64,000 bases of DNA. Origin: UBA5336 sp964412785. Its GTDB lineage: Bacteria > Pseudomonadota > Alphaproteobacteria > Caulobacterales > Hyphomonadaceae. Below are positions 42,715 to 51,261 of the stretch, piece after piece (positions within the stretch are counted from its first letter, which is position 1; every line of letters begins with the position of its first letter). The DNA lies in assembly GCA_964412785.1 (NCBI GenBank), contig CAYPQD010000006.1:1-64000 (forward strand), in the 5' to 3' direction. A model generated the notes under the pieces. It did not search any database and was not told the DNA's origin. It saw only the letters and a list, made by a program, of their open reading frames with translations. A program made the position numbers and the translations under genes.

Positions 42715-43551
42715 ATGGAGACAGCGCTCGGCGATGATCTGGCGGTGATGCGCGCGGCCGCCCTCGAAGCCGGCGCGCTGGCGCTGTCCTTCCTGCAGGA
42801 TGGCCCGCCGCGGGTGTGGACCAAGGCGCCCGGAGAGCCCGTCACGGCCGCCGATATCGCCGTCAACGCCCTGCTTGAAGAGCAGCTGAGGTCGGCGCGG
42901 CCGGACTATGGCTGGCTGTCTGAGGAGACGCGAGACGACGCGGCTGACCGAAGGGCGAGGCGGACCTGGGTGATCGACCCGATTGACGGCACGCGCGCCT
43001 TCCTGAAGATGACGCCCCACTGGTGCATCGCACTGGCCGTCGTCGAGGCGGGAAGCTGCATTGCTGCGGTCCTGCATGCGCCAGCGCTCGGTGAGACCTT
43101 CGAGGCGCGTCGCGGCGGCGGGGCGTTCCTGAACGGAGCGGCGCTGACCGCCGGCGACCATCCCGAAATCGCCGGCGCCCGCCTGATTGCCAGCCCGGAG
43201 ATGCTGCGCCACAAGGCGTGGCCGGAGCCTTGGCCGGCGGTCGACCTCATCGAGCCGAAGCCGAATTCAACGCTCCTGCGCATGGCCTATGTGGCGGCCG
43301 GACGGGCGGATGCGACCCTTGTGCTGTCTCGAAAATGGGATTGGGATGTTGCCTCCGGCAGCCTTCTGGTCGCCGAGGCCGGCGGGGTCGCGACCACCCA
43401 TCTTGGCGAACCCTTCCGGCTCAACCGGCCGGTTCCTGCACAACGCAGCCTTCTGGCGGCTGGAAAGGTGCTGCATCCTCTGTTAGTGCGGCGCGCACGC
43501 GTGGTGGACCTGCCCGATCCGGATGCCGGCCCGCCGCAGGTCACGGCATGA
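42715..43551 (+). CDS. cysQ: 3'(2'),5'-bisphosphate nucleotidase / inositol monophosphatase family
   Basis: A 278-residue Mg-dependent phosphatase. Metal-site motifs: EPVTAADIAVNALLE, GWLSEETRDD, WVIDPIDGTRAFLKMTPHWC and WDWDVASGSLLVAEAGG. In sulfate assimilation CysQ removes pAp; the inositol phosphatase reaction cannot be excluded. It starts 3 bases after the pmbA stop, and its stop overlaps the next gene, so this row is translationally coupled. The neighbourhood is the usual alphaproteobacterial cysQ-DUF4170 arrangement. Confidence 0.88.
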   Translation: METALGDDLAVMRAAALEAGALALSFLQDGPPRVWTKAPGEPVTAADIAVNALLEEQLRSARPDYGWLSEETRDDAADRRARRTWVIDPIDGTRAFLKMTPHWCIALAVVEAGSCIAAVLHAPALGETFEARRGGGAFLNGAALTAGDHPEIAGARLIASPEMLRHKAWPEPWPAVDLIEPKPNSTLLRMAYVAAGRADATLVLSRKWDWDVASGSLLVAEAGGVATTHLGEPFRLNRPVPAQRSLLAAGKVLHPLLVRRARVVDLPDPDAGPPQVTA

Positions 43552-43829
43552 ACCAAGAGAGGCTGACAGCGGACATGAGCGAGACGGCTTCAGAAAGCAG
43601 GCAGCTCCTCCACCTCGTCATCGGCGGCGAACTGAAGGATGTGAGCGGCGTCGAATTCGAGGACCTATCGAAGATCGACTTCGTCGGCGCCTTTCCGAGT
43701 TTCAAGGCGGCCTATGACGCGTGGAAGGCCGCGGCCCAGCGCACCGTCGACCATGCGGAGATGCGCTATTTCATCCTCCACGCCCACCGGCTGCTCGACC
43801 CTGAAACCGGCTCCCAGCACCAGGTCTGA
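43548..43829 (+). CDS. DUF4170 protein
   Basis: A 93-residue member of DUF4170: LLHLVIGGELKDVSGVEFED then LSKIDFVGAFPSFKAAYDAW and AEMRYFILHAHRLLDPE are diagnostic. Function unknown; it is generally found next to cysQ and LPS genes. It starts with an ATGA overlap with cysQ; a start at MSETASESRQ nine codons later is also possible. The downstream ABC gene overlaps its end. Confidence 0.88.
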   Translation: MNQERLTADMSETASESRQLLHLVIGGELKDVSGVEFEDLSKIDFVGAFPSFKAAYDAWKAAAQRTVDHAEMRYFILHAHRLLDPETGSQHQV

Positions 43830-45588
43830 TGCGCCGGCGCGCAACGGGCGGAGCCTTGTCCGGCTGTTCGGGCGCTGGGTGCGTCCGCATCTCGGCTGGT
43901 TCATCGCCGGTACCGCCTGTGCGGCGGGAACCTCCCTGGCGGCGGCCTCCTATGGTCTCATCCTGAAGGAGGTTGTCGAGGGACTGGAAGCTCTGGGCCG
44001 TACCGATGGCGCCGTTCATGTGCCGTCCGGGCTAGGATTTCTGATCGGCCTGATAACGCTGGCTGCCAGCCTGCGCGCGCTCTTCCTCTATGCGATGACG
44101 CTGCTCAACAATACCGGCGTGCAGCGCGCGATTGTCGACATCCAGGACAGTGAATTCACCGCCCTGATCGAGGGCGACTATGCCCGCCTCTCCGGCGAGG
44201 CGTCGGGCGGCTATGTCTCGCGCTTCATCAATGATGTCACGGCGCTGCGTGACGCCACACTTCGGATTGCGAACAATCTCACAAAGGGCATCCTCACCCT
44301 GGTCGCGGTGCTGGCGACCATGCTGTGGATGGACTGGCTGCTGACGCTTGCCCTCATCCTTGTCTATCCCCTCGCAATCGCGCCTGTCGTCGGCCTCGGC
44401 AACCGTATCCGCACGCGCTCGCGCCGGGCGCAGGAACAGGCCGGCAAGGTGACGGCCCTCCTGTCGGAGGCCTTCCAGTCGGCCCGCGCGGTCAAGGCCT
44501 ATGGCCTGGAGGGATATGAAAGGGCGCGTGCCGGCGCCGGTTTCCGCGAGCGCGCGCGTCTCTTCCTGCGCGTGCTGTCGGACCGCGCCGCAGTCGACCC
44601 GATCCTGGAGGTGACCGGCGGGCTGGCGATTGCCGGCGTTCTGGCCCTGACGGCCTGGCGGATTGCGACCGGCGACACCTCGCTCGGCAATTTCGTCGGC
44701 ATTGTCGCCGCAATCGGTGTGGCCGCGCCTGAGGTGCGCGCGCTCGGAACCCTCAGCGCAGTGGCGCAGGAAGGCGGGGCTGCCGCTGACCGGGTGTTCG
44801 AGATCACCGACGCGCGGCCCGGGGTCACCGATGCCCCTCATGCCCGCCCGCTTGTGCTCTCTGAGGGCCATGTGCGCTTCGAGACTGTATCGTTCCATTA
44901 TCCCTGCGGTTCGCAGGCCCTTTGCGGGCTCAGTTTCGAGGCCCGGCGCGGCGAGACGGTGGCGCTGGTCGGCGCCAGCGGCGCCGGCAAGTCCACTGTC
45001 ATCAACCTGTTGCTGCGGTTATACGACCGAACGGGCGGTCTGATCACGATTGACGGCCAGGACATCGCCACCGTCACCCAGCAGAGCCTGCGTGCGTCGA
45101 TGGCGATCGTCTCCCAGGAGACCGCGCTGTTTGACGACAGCCTTGCCGCAAACATAGCGCTCGGGCGTCTCGATGCCGATGATGCCGCGATCCGCGCTGC
45201 TGCCCGCGCGGCGCATGCCGATGGTTTCATCACGGCCCTGCCTCAGGACTATGACACACCGGCGGGCGAGTTTGGCCGCAATCTCTCCGGCGGACAGCGC
45301 CAGCGCATCGCGCTCGCCCGGGCGATCCTGCGGGACGCACCGATCCTGCTCCTCGACGAGGCGACCAGCGCGCTGGACGCGGAAAGCGAGGCGGCGGTGC
45401 AGGCGGCGCTGGCGGAGGTCTCGACGGGGCGCACCGTGATCGTCATCGCCCACCGGCTTGCCACCGTACGCTCTGCCGACCGGATTGTGGTGATGGAGGC
45501 GGGCCGCGCCGTCGAGACCGGCACCCATGACGCGCTGGTGGCGGCCGGCGGGGCCTATGCGCGCCTCGCCGCCCTGCAATTCAGCTGA
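43753..45588 (+). CDS. MsbA-like ABC exporter (lipid A / multidrug type)
   Basis: A half-transporter of about 611 residues with six N-terminal membrane helices (for example AACAAGTSLAAASYGLILKE, ILTLVAVLATMLWMDWLLTL) and an ATPase domain: Walker A VALVGASGAGKSTVI, signature NLSGGQRQRIALARAI, Walker B ILLLDEATSALD, H-loop VIVIAHRLATV. Its place after cysQ-DUF4170 suggests lipid A-core export, as MsbA does. The start is unclear: no in-frame ATG lies near the expected N-terminus; the ATG at 43753 lies inside the DUF4170 gene, while the natural ATG at 43829 overlapping the DUF4170 stop is out of frame. A small frameshift or a misread base is possible. Confidence 0.88.
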   Translation: MRRCAISSSTPTGCSTLKPAPSTRSDAPARNGRSLVRLFGRWVRPHLGWFIAGTACAAGTSLAAASYGLILKEVVEGLEALGRTDGAVHVPSGLGFLIGLITLAASLRALFLYAMTLLNNTGVQRAIVDIQDSEFTALIEGDYARLSGEASGGYVSRFINDVTALRDATLRIANNLTKGILTLVAVLATMLWMDWLLTLALILVYPLAIAPVVGLGNRIRTRSRRAQEQAGKVTALLSEAFQSARAVKAYGLEGYERARAGAGFRERARLFLRVLSDRAAVDPILEVTGGLAIAGVLALTAWRIATGDTSLGNFVGIVAAIGVAAPEVRALGTLSAVAQEGGAAADRVFEITDARPGVTDAPHARPLVLSEGHVRFETVSFHYPCGSQALCGLSFEARRGETVALVGASGAGKSTVINLLLRLYDRTGGLITIDGQDIATVTQQSLRASMAIVSQETALFDDSLAANIALGRLDADDAAIRAAARAAHADGFITALPQDYDTPAGEFGRNLSGGQRQRIALARAILRDAPILLLDEATSALDAESEAAVQAALAEVSTGRTVIVIAHRLATVRSADRIVVMEAGRAVETGTHDALVAAGGAYARLAALQFS

Positions 45589-46270
45589 CGCCGCGCTCGG
45601 CCGGCATCGCCTCGGCGGCTTGCAGGATCAAGGCTTTCAGGGCGGCCACCTCTTCTGCGCCCTGCACGGCATAGCGGCGATTGGCGATGAAGGTGGGCAC
45701 GCCGCGCACGCCCAGGTCGAGGAACAGGGCCTCGTCCTGGCGGACTGCGGTCTCGTCGGCACGCGAGGCCAGCAGCTTGGCGACGATCTGCGCATCGAGA
45801 CCGACCGCACCGGCGATCTCGGCCAGAATTGCAGGGTCGCCGATATCGCGACCGTCGCGAAAATTGGCCGCGAACAGCGCGTCCTTCATCTCCCAGCCAA
45901 GGCCCTGGCCCTCGGCCCAGCGCATGCAGCGATGGGCGTCGAGGGTGTTGGCCCGCCGCGTGATGGCGTCGAAGTTGAAGGCAATGCCCTCAGCCTCGCC
46001 ATAGGCAACGAGTGCGTTGCGCGCCTGGCGGGCGCGGCTGCGCTGCGGGCTGTCCGGCGCGTCGTCATCGCTGCCGAACCGTTCGCGCATATACGCCCTG
46101 TAGTCATGGCCGCCGGGCGGAATGGAGGGGTCCAGCTCATAGGGCCGGAAGCGCACATCGACCATGAGCCCGTTTTCGCAAGCCTCTTCGACCGCGCGCT
46201 TCAGTCGGTGCAGGCCGAGCCAGCACCAAGGGCAGGCAAGATCGGAGACCATTTCAACGATGACAGTCAT
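45581..46270 (-). CDS. DsbA-family protein (FrnE-like 2-hydroxychromene isomerase type)
   Basis: A 229-residue thioredoxin-fold protein with ACPWCWLGLHRLKRAVEE, a CxxC near the N-terminus, and the FrnE-typical RFRPYELDPSIPPGG and LGVRGVPTFIANRRYAVQGA. No signal peptide, so cytoplasmic. FrnE members act as disulfide oxidoreductases, sometimes in stress tolerance; the substrate is unknown. It overlaps the convergent exporter gene by 8 bases. Confidence 0.88.
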   Translation of the reverse strand: MTVIVEMVSDLACPWCWLGLHRLKRAVEEACENGLMVDVRFRPYELDPSIPPGGHDYRAYMRERFGSDDDAPDSPQRSRARQARNALVAYGEAEGIAFNFDAITRRANTLDAHRCMRWAEGQGLGWEMKDALFAANFRDGRDIGDPAILAEIAGAVGLDAQIVAKLLASRADETAVRQDEALFLDLGVRGVPTFIANRRYAVQGAEEVAALKALILQAAEAMPAERGVS

Positions 46271-46301
46271 GGCCGGACCGTAACAAACGCGAAGCGCGCC
46301 G

Positions 46302-46667
46302 TCACCGGTCGATGGCGTGGGCTTGCAGATGGGCAAGGGCGATGACATCGAGCGCGCGCACGTCCGTTCCGGCGAGCACCACGGGCGGGGCACAGCCAGC
46401 CAGACGCGCCTCCTCCCAGCGCCGGGCGCACAGGCACCAGTGCTGGCCCGGCCTGAGACCCGGAAAACCGAATTCAGGACGCGGCGATATGAGGTCATTG
46501 CCGCGGGTGTAGGAATAGCTGAGAAACACGTCGGTCACCTGCGCGCAGACCACATGCAGCCCGCCATCTCCCTCGCCGGTCCGGCAGCAGCCATCGCGGT
46601 AAAAGCCGGTCACCGGGTCGAGGCCGCAGGGTGCGAGCAGTCCGCCAAGAACATTCGTTTCGCTCAT
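46302..46667 (-). CDS. DUF2237 protein
   Basis: A 121-residue protein of DUF2237. Motifs: NVLGGLLAPCGLDPVTGFYR, DGCCRTGEGDGGLHVVCAQV, GNDLISPRPEFGFPGLRPGQ and WCLCARRWEEARLAG. The conserved cysteines suggest metal or redox function, but nothing is established. ATG at 46667, 34 bases from the desaturase stop on the same strand. No signal peptide. Confidence 0.9.
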   Translation of the reverse strand: MSETNVLGGLLAPCGLDPVTGFYRDGCCRTGEGDGGLHVVCAQVTDVFLSYSYTRGNDLISPRPEFGFPGLRPGQHWCLCARRWEEARLAGCAPPVVLAGTDVRALDVIALAHLQAHAIDR

Positions 46668-46704
46668 CACCGAGACCTAGGCTTGCCGCGCCGCCGGTCC
46701 AGTC

Positions 46705-47658
46705 TCAGGCAGGCGCAGCGCTTCCCTTCGAAGCGGCCTCGCGAAGGACACCGAGATAGCCCTCGCGTACTTCCATGCGATCCGTCACGCCCTTCGTGCG
46801 CAGGATCGCATGCGCCTCGGCAAGCCGGTAGCAGGGCAGGTACATGAACATGTGGTGCTCGCAATGATAGTTGACCCAGTAGGGCGCGATGAACAGCCCC
46901 TCCAGCCAGGTGGCGCGCGTGGTGCGGGCATGGCGCATCGGGTCGGCATTGTCGGCCACCATGGCATGCTCGGCGATATTTCGCAGGCGCGTGACCAGTT
47001 GGTTCCAGGTCGCCAGCGGCAATAGCCACAGGACAAAATAGGCCCACCAGACGCCGGCTAGCGTCAGGCCGGCCAGCAGCACGAGGTTGGTGAGGACGAA
47101 TGCGATCACACTGGCGCGCGCGCTGGCGACGCGGGTCGCGGCATTCTTTCCGGAAATCAGGCCATGGGAAAACGCGTTCAGCACCTGGTTCTTCCGCTGT
47201 TTCCAGAAGGTCTGGCCGGTCAGGTCGCGGACCATCTTCCGGCGCAGGGAGCGGCGGGTCACGGGGAAGGGCGCCGACAGGGCGAGGTCGGGGTCCTCGG
47301 GCTGCTGGGCGTATTTGTGGTGGGTCAGGTGATAGGGCCGGTAGGCTTTCAGCGAGGCCCCCACCGGCGCGGCGCACAACCACTGGCCGACCCAGTCATT
47401 GACGCGCAGATTGCTGTGCAGTCCGCCATGGGCCGCCTCATGCATCAGGATCGCAAGGCCGAGCTGGCGCGCGCCGATCAGCGGGATGGCGAGGATCACC
47501 AGCCAGGGCTGCCAGGCCGACAGCGCAATCGCACCAAGGATCACCGCCCAGGCATGGACGACAAGGCCGAGTGCGATCCAGTCATTGCGGCGCGTCAGCC
47601 GCGCCCATTCCCGGGACGTGAAAAGGCTCTTGGGGTCGATGCGTTGCGCTGCCGGCAT
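46705..47658 (-). CDS. Membrane fatty acid desaturase
   Basis: A 317-residue integral membrane di-iron desaturase/hydroxylase. The three histidine boxes are MHEAAHGGL (HEAAH), YHLTHHKYA (HxxHH) and NYHCEHHMFMYLP (HxxHH). Several hydrophobic segments, including LVVHAWAVILGAIALSAWQPWL, surround them. It probably introduces a double bond into acyl lipids or a related hydrocarbon; regiospecificity cannot be read from sequence. It follows ubiA on the minus strand after 9 bases, so the two may share a transcript. Confidence 0.88.
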   Translation of the reverse strand: MPAAQRIDPKSLFTSREWARLTRRNDWIALGLVVHAWAVILGAIALSAWQPWLVILAIPLIGARQLGLAILMHEAAHGGLHSNLRVNDWVGQWLCAAPVGASLKAYRPYHLTHHKYAQQPEDPDLALSAPFPVTRRSLRRKMVRDLTGQTFWKQRKNQVLNAFSHGLISGKNAATRVASARASVIAFVLTNLVLLAGLTLAGVWWAYFVLWLLPLATWNQLVTRLRNIAEHAMVADNADPMRHARTTRATWLEGLFIAPYWVNYHCEHHMFMYLPCYRLAEAHAILRTKGVTDRMEVREGYLGVLREAASKGSAAPA

Positions 47659-47667
47659 GTCGTCAGT

Positions 47668-48783
47668 TTACAGGATTGCTGCAATCAGGAAACCCGCCAG
47701 CACGACGGCCCCGGCGAAGACATTCGACCGGAACACCTCCAGAGCCGCTTCTTCCCGGCTCGCCTTCAGGCGTGCCGCCTGCCAGAGGCCATGGGCCAGA
47801 AAGACAAGCGCCGTGATCGCTCCGACCTGGCCGGCACCGATCGCCCAGCCGGCAAGCGCGATCACCGCTGCCGCGGCGAGGTGGAAGACAAACGCGCCGA
47901 GCGTTGCCTGGTCACCAAACCGCCGGGCTGTCGACTTCACGCCGATCAGTGCGTCGTCGTCGCGATCCTGCAGGGCGTAGATGGTGTCATAGGCGATCGT
48001 CCACAGCGCGAGGCCCCCCCAGAGCAGCAGGGCCGCCAGGCTGACGCTGGTCGCCGTCGCCGCACCGACGAGGATGCCCCAGTTCAGGGTCGCGCCGAGC
48101 CAGGCCTGCGGCCACCAGGTGATCCGCTTCATGAAGGGATAGGCCGCGACCAGCGGGATCGCCAGGAAGGCGACGATTTTCGCGTCGGCCGGCAGTGCGG
48201 CCCAGACCACGAGGCCGATGACGAGTTGTGCGGCCAGCCAGCCATAGGCCTGGGTGAGCGTCACCTGTCCGCTCGGCAGTGGCCTCCCGGCGGTGCGCGC
48301 CACCTCCGCGTCGATCTTGCGGTCGGTAATGTCGTTCCAGGTGCAGCCGGCCCCGCGCATGGCGACCGCGCCAATGGCAAACAGAAGCGCCCACAGCAGG
48401 TCGATCACCTGAAGGCCGGCGGGCACACGGGCAAAGACAAGGCCGATCCAGCAGGGAAGCAGGAGCAGCCAGATGCCGACCGGGCGGTCATAGCGGGCGA
48501 GCGCTGCATAGGGGCGCGCCTCCTCCGGCAGGCGGGCGAGCCAGACGGGCAGGGCGCTGTCGGCCGGGGCCCTGACAGGCGTGTTTGCGCTCGCATCCCC
48601 ATGCGGGATCGGTTCGACCTGCAGGGGCAGGGGCTCTGCCGTGTCGGCTGTCGCCGGTGCCGGCTCCGCTTCCGGCTGCACCACGTCCACCTCGGCCTCG
48701 CGCGCCATGGCGCCGGCATCCGCCTCTGCCGAAGCGGCCGTCTCTGGCTCCTCACCCTCGGATTTGCGGTCGGTTTCGCTCAT
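47668..48783 (-). CDS. ubiA: 4-hydroxybenzoate polyprenyltransferase with an acidic N-terminal extension
   Basis: The 371-residue protein is a UbiA-type prenyltransferase of ubiquinone synthesis. The first Asp-rich motif is GCTWNDITDRKIDAEVARTA (about residues 171-190) and the second YALQDRDDDALIGVKSTARR; eight or so membrane helices follow the pattern of the family. Residues 1 to about 78 form an acidic, Ala/Glu/Pro-rich extension (AEADAGAMAREAEVDVVQPE) not found in typical UbiA, which begins around LPVWLARLPEEARPYAALAR. ATG at 48783. Confidence 0.92.
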   Translation of the reverse strand: MSETDRKSEGEEPETAASAEADAGAMAREAEVDVVQPEAEPAPATADTAEPLPLQVEPIPHGDASANTPVRAPADSALPVWLARLPEEARPYAALARYDRPVGIWLLLLPCWIGLVFARVPAGLQVIDLLWALLFAIGAVAMRGAGCTWNDITDRKIDAEVARTAGRPLPSGQVTLTQAYGWLAAQLVIGLVVWAALPADAKIVAFLAIPLVAAYPFMKRITWWPQAWLGATLNWGILVGAATATSVSLAALLLWGGLALWTIAYDTIYALQDRDDDALIGVKSTARRFGDQATLGAFVFHLAAAAVIALAGWAIGAGQVGAITALVFLAHGLWQAARLKASREEAALEVFRSNVFAGAVVLAGFLIAAIL

Positions 48784-48929
48784 CAAACTCTCTCTTGCCT
48801 CAAGCCTTTGTCCGGGTCCAGCGTGGACAAGGTTACGGGAAAGACACTGCATTCGGGTTGACGCGCGTGCCTGACATGGTCGTCTGCGGACTTTGTGTGC
48901 GCGCGCATTGCCGGTTATAGGCTGGCCGC

Positions 48930-49706
48930 ATGTCCGCCATGCCCCGACTTTATGTGATCTCAGACATCCGCGAAGACGGCTACGTCTCCCTGAGCGAGGC
49001 GCAGGCCCGCTATCTGCTGAAGGTCCTGCGCCTTGGCGAGGGCGCGTCGGTCAAGGTGTTCAACGGCCGCGACGGCGAATGGCTTGCGCGGATCGACATG
49101 GTGGAGGGGCGCAGCATTCTGCTGAAGGCCGAGCGCCTGCTGCGGGCCCAGGGCAGCGCCACGGCGCCGGCCCTGACGCTGCTGTTCGCACCCCTGAAGA
49201 AGACGCGAACCGACTTCGTGGTGGAGAAGGCGACCGAGCTGGGCGCGGGTGTCATCATGCCGGTGATGACCGAGCGCACCCAGGCCGCGCGCGTGCGCAC
49301 CGACCGGTTGCAGACGATCGCGCTGGAGGCCGCCGAGCAGACCGAGCGCCTCGACCTGCCGACCGTGCGCAGCGCCCTGCCACTTGCCGCGGCCCTCGAT
49401 GAGGTCGGCCCGCAGACGCCGGTCCTGTTCTGCGACGAGGCGGCAGCCCACCGCGATGACGAGGCGTGCGGCGATGCCGCCGAAGCCGGCCCAAGGCCGA
49501 TAGCGGCGCTCCTGCGCGACCTTGCGCCGATTTCCGGGGCGGTCCTGATCGGCCCGGAGGGCGGCTTCAGCGAGGCGGAGCGGGCCGCCCTTGCCGCTCG
49601 GGACACGGTTCATGCGGTTGGTCTCGGGCCGCGGGTGCTGCGCGCCGAGACGGCCGCCATCGCCGCGCTGTCCATCTGGCAGGCCATTGTCGGTGACTGG
49701 ACCTGA
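48930..49706 (+). CDS. rsmE: 16S rRNA (uracil-1498-N3)-methyltransferase
   Basis: A 258-residue SPOUT methyltransferase acting on U1498 of 16S rRNA. Typical parts: N-terminal PUA-like domain ARYLLKVLRLGEGASVKVFN, then APLKKTRTDFVVEKATELGA, and the SAM knot ISGAVLIGPEGGFSEAERAA and LGPRVLRAETAAIAALSIWQ. A second ATG three codons in (MPRLYVIS) is equally plausible. It is directly followed by gshA. Confidence 0.95.
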   Translation: MSAMPRLYVISDIREDGYVSLSEAQARYLLKVLRLGEGASVKVFNGRDGEWLARIDMVEGRSILLKAERLLRAQGSATAPALTLLFAPLKKTRTDFVVEKATELGAGVIMPVMTERTQAARVRTDRLQTIALEAAEQTERLDLPTVRSALPLAAALDEVGPQTPVLFCDEAAAHRDDEACGDAAEAGPRPIAALLRDLAPISGAVLIGPEGGFSEAERAALAARDTVHAVGLGPRVLRAETAAIAALSIWQAIVGDWT

Positions 49707-49756
49707 GCCGGCCACAGGCTTAACTGCATTCCGAATTCGCCGGAGACGCCCGCACC

Positions 49757-51136
49757 ATGACAACCCCGACCGCGGATATTGATGAGACGGCGGCCCGCAT
49801 CGAGCGCAAGGCGGAGCTGGTGGCCTGGATGGAGGCCGGCTGCAAGCCGGCTGCGGACTGGCGGATCGGCACCGAGCACGAGAAATTCGGCTTCATTACC
49901 GACGGCCTGAAGCCCCTGCCTTATGACGGGCCGGTCTCGGTCCGCGCCATGCTGGAGGGCCTGCGCGACCGGTTCGGCTGGGATCCGATCGTGGAGGGCG
50001 GGTATCTGATCGGCCTGAAGCAGGGCGGGGCGAGCATCAGCCTGGAGCCGGGCGGCCAGTTCGAGCTGTCGGGTGCGCCGCTTCGCCATATCCACGAGAC
50101 CTGCAATGAGGTCGGCCAGCACCTGCGCGAGGTGCGCGAGGTTGCCGAACCGCTCGGCATCGCCTTTCTCGGCCTTGGCGTGTCCCCTCTCTGGTCGCTC
50201 GGCGAAACGCCGGTGATGCCGAAGGGCCGCTACGACATCATGATCCGCTACATGAACCGGGTCGGGCGCCTCGGCCACCAGATGATGCTGCGCTCCTGCA
50301 CGGTGCAAGCCAATCTCGACTTCTCCAGCGAAGCGGACATGGTGAAGAAAATGCGCGTCTCGCTGGCGCTGCAACCGCTCGGCACGGCCCTCCTTGCCAA
50401 TTCGCCCTTCATTGACGGGCGGTCGAATGGCTATCTCTCCTACCGGTCCCACATCTGGACCGATACCGACCCGGACCGCACCGGCATGCTGCCCTTCGTT
50501 TTCGAGGAGGGGTTCGGCTTCGAGCGCTATGTCGACTACGCTCTTGACGTGCCGATGTATTTCGTCCGCCGCAAGGGCCGCTATCTCGATGCTGCGGGCC
50601 TCAGCTTCCGGGACTTCCTGGCGGGGCGGCTGGACATCCTGCCCGGCGAGAAGCCGGCAATCGACGACTGGGTTGACCATCTTTCCACCATTTTTCCCGA
50701 AGTGCGCCTGAAGCGTTTCCTGGAGATGCGCGGTTCAGATTCCGGCCCGTGGAGCCGGCTCTGCGCCTTCTCCGCCTTCTGGACAGGCCTTCTCTATCAC
50801 GGGGCGTCCCTCGATGCAGCCTGGGACCTCGTCAGGGAGTGGAGCGCGGCTGAGCGCGAGGCGATGCGCCAGTCGGTCGGCACGCTCGGCCTTCACACAC
50901 CTATTCCCGGCGGGCGCACGCTGCAGGACCTTGCCGGCGAGGTCCTCGCCATTTCCCGCGCCGGCCTCAAGGCCCGCGCCTGCCTGTCCACGTCGGGCGA
51001 TGACGAGACCGGATTTCTCTCCGAGCTTCACGAGATCGCCGCCTCCGGCCTCACTCCAGCCGAGCGCCTGCTGGAGCGCTATCGCGCCGAATGGGGCGGA
51101 CGCGTCGAGCCGGTGTTCGAGGCGCTCGCCTATTAG
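49757..51136 (+). CDS. gshA: Glutamate-cysteine ligase (plant-type, GCS2)
   Basis: A 459-residue enzyme making gamma-glutamylcysteine, the first step to glutathione. It matches the plant/alphaproteobacterial type: RIGTEHEKFGFITDGLKPLP, EPGGQFELSGAPLRHIHETC, CTVQANLDFSSEADMVKKMR and LANSPFIDGRSNGYLSYRSH. It works with Gor at 31.9 kb; no gshB is in the window. GGAGA precedes the ATG. Length is typical for the family. Confidence 0.95.
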   Translation: MTTPTADIDETAARIERKAELVAWMEAGCKPAADWRIGTEHEKFGFITDGLKPLPYDGPVSVRAMLEGLRDRFGWDPIVEGGYLIGLKQGGASISLEPGGQFELSGAPLRHIHETCNEVGQHLREVREVAEPLGIAFLGLGVSPLWSLGETPVMPKGRYDIMIRYMNRVGRLGHQMMLRSCTVQANLDFSSEADMVKKMRVSLALQPLGTALLANSPFIDGRSNGYLSYRSHIWTDTDPDRTGMLPFVFEEGFGFERYVDYALDVPMYFVRRKGRYLDAAGLSFRDFLAGRLDILPGEKPAIDDWVDHLSTIFPEVRLKRFLEMRGSDSGPWSRLCAFSAFWTGLLYHGASLDAAWDLVREWSAAEREAMRQSVGTLGLHTPIPGGRTLQDLAGEVLAISRAGLKARACLSTSGDDETGFLSELHEIAASGLTPAERLLERYRAEWGGRVEPVFEALAY

Positions 51137-51261
51137 GCGCAGCCGGTCTGGCAGGCATCCAGCGCGCAGGCTTGCCCTTGAGCCCGCCGGGGACGCATGC
51201 TCAAAAAGGAGGCTGATGTCAGGCGCCGGGTCCGGCGCGTCGTTCCCGGAGTGCCCACCCC

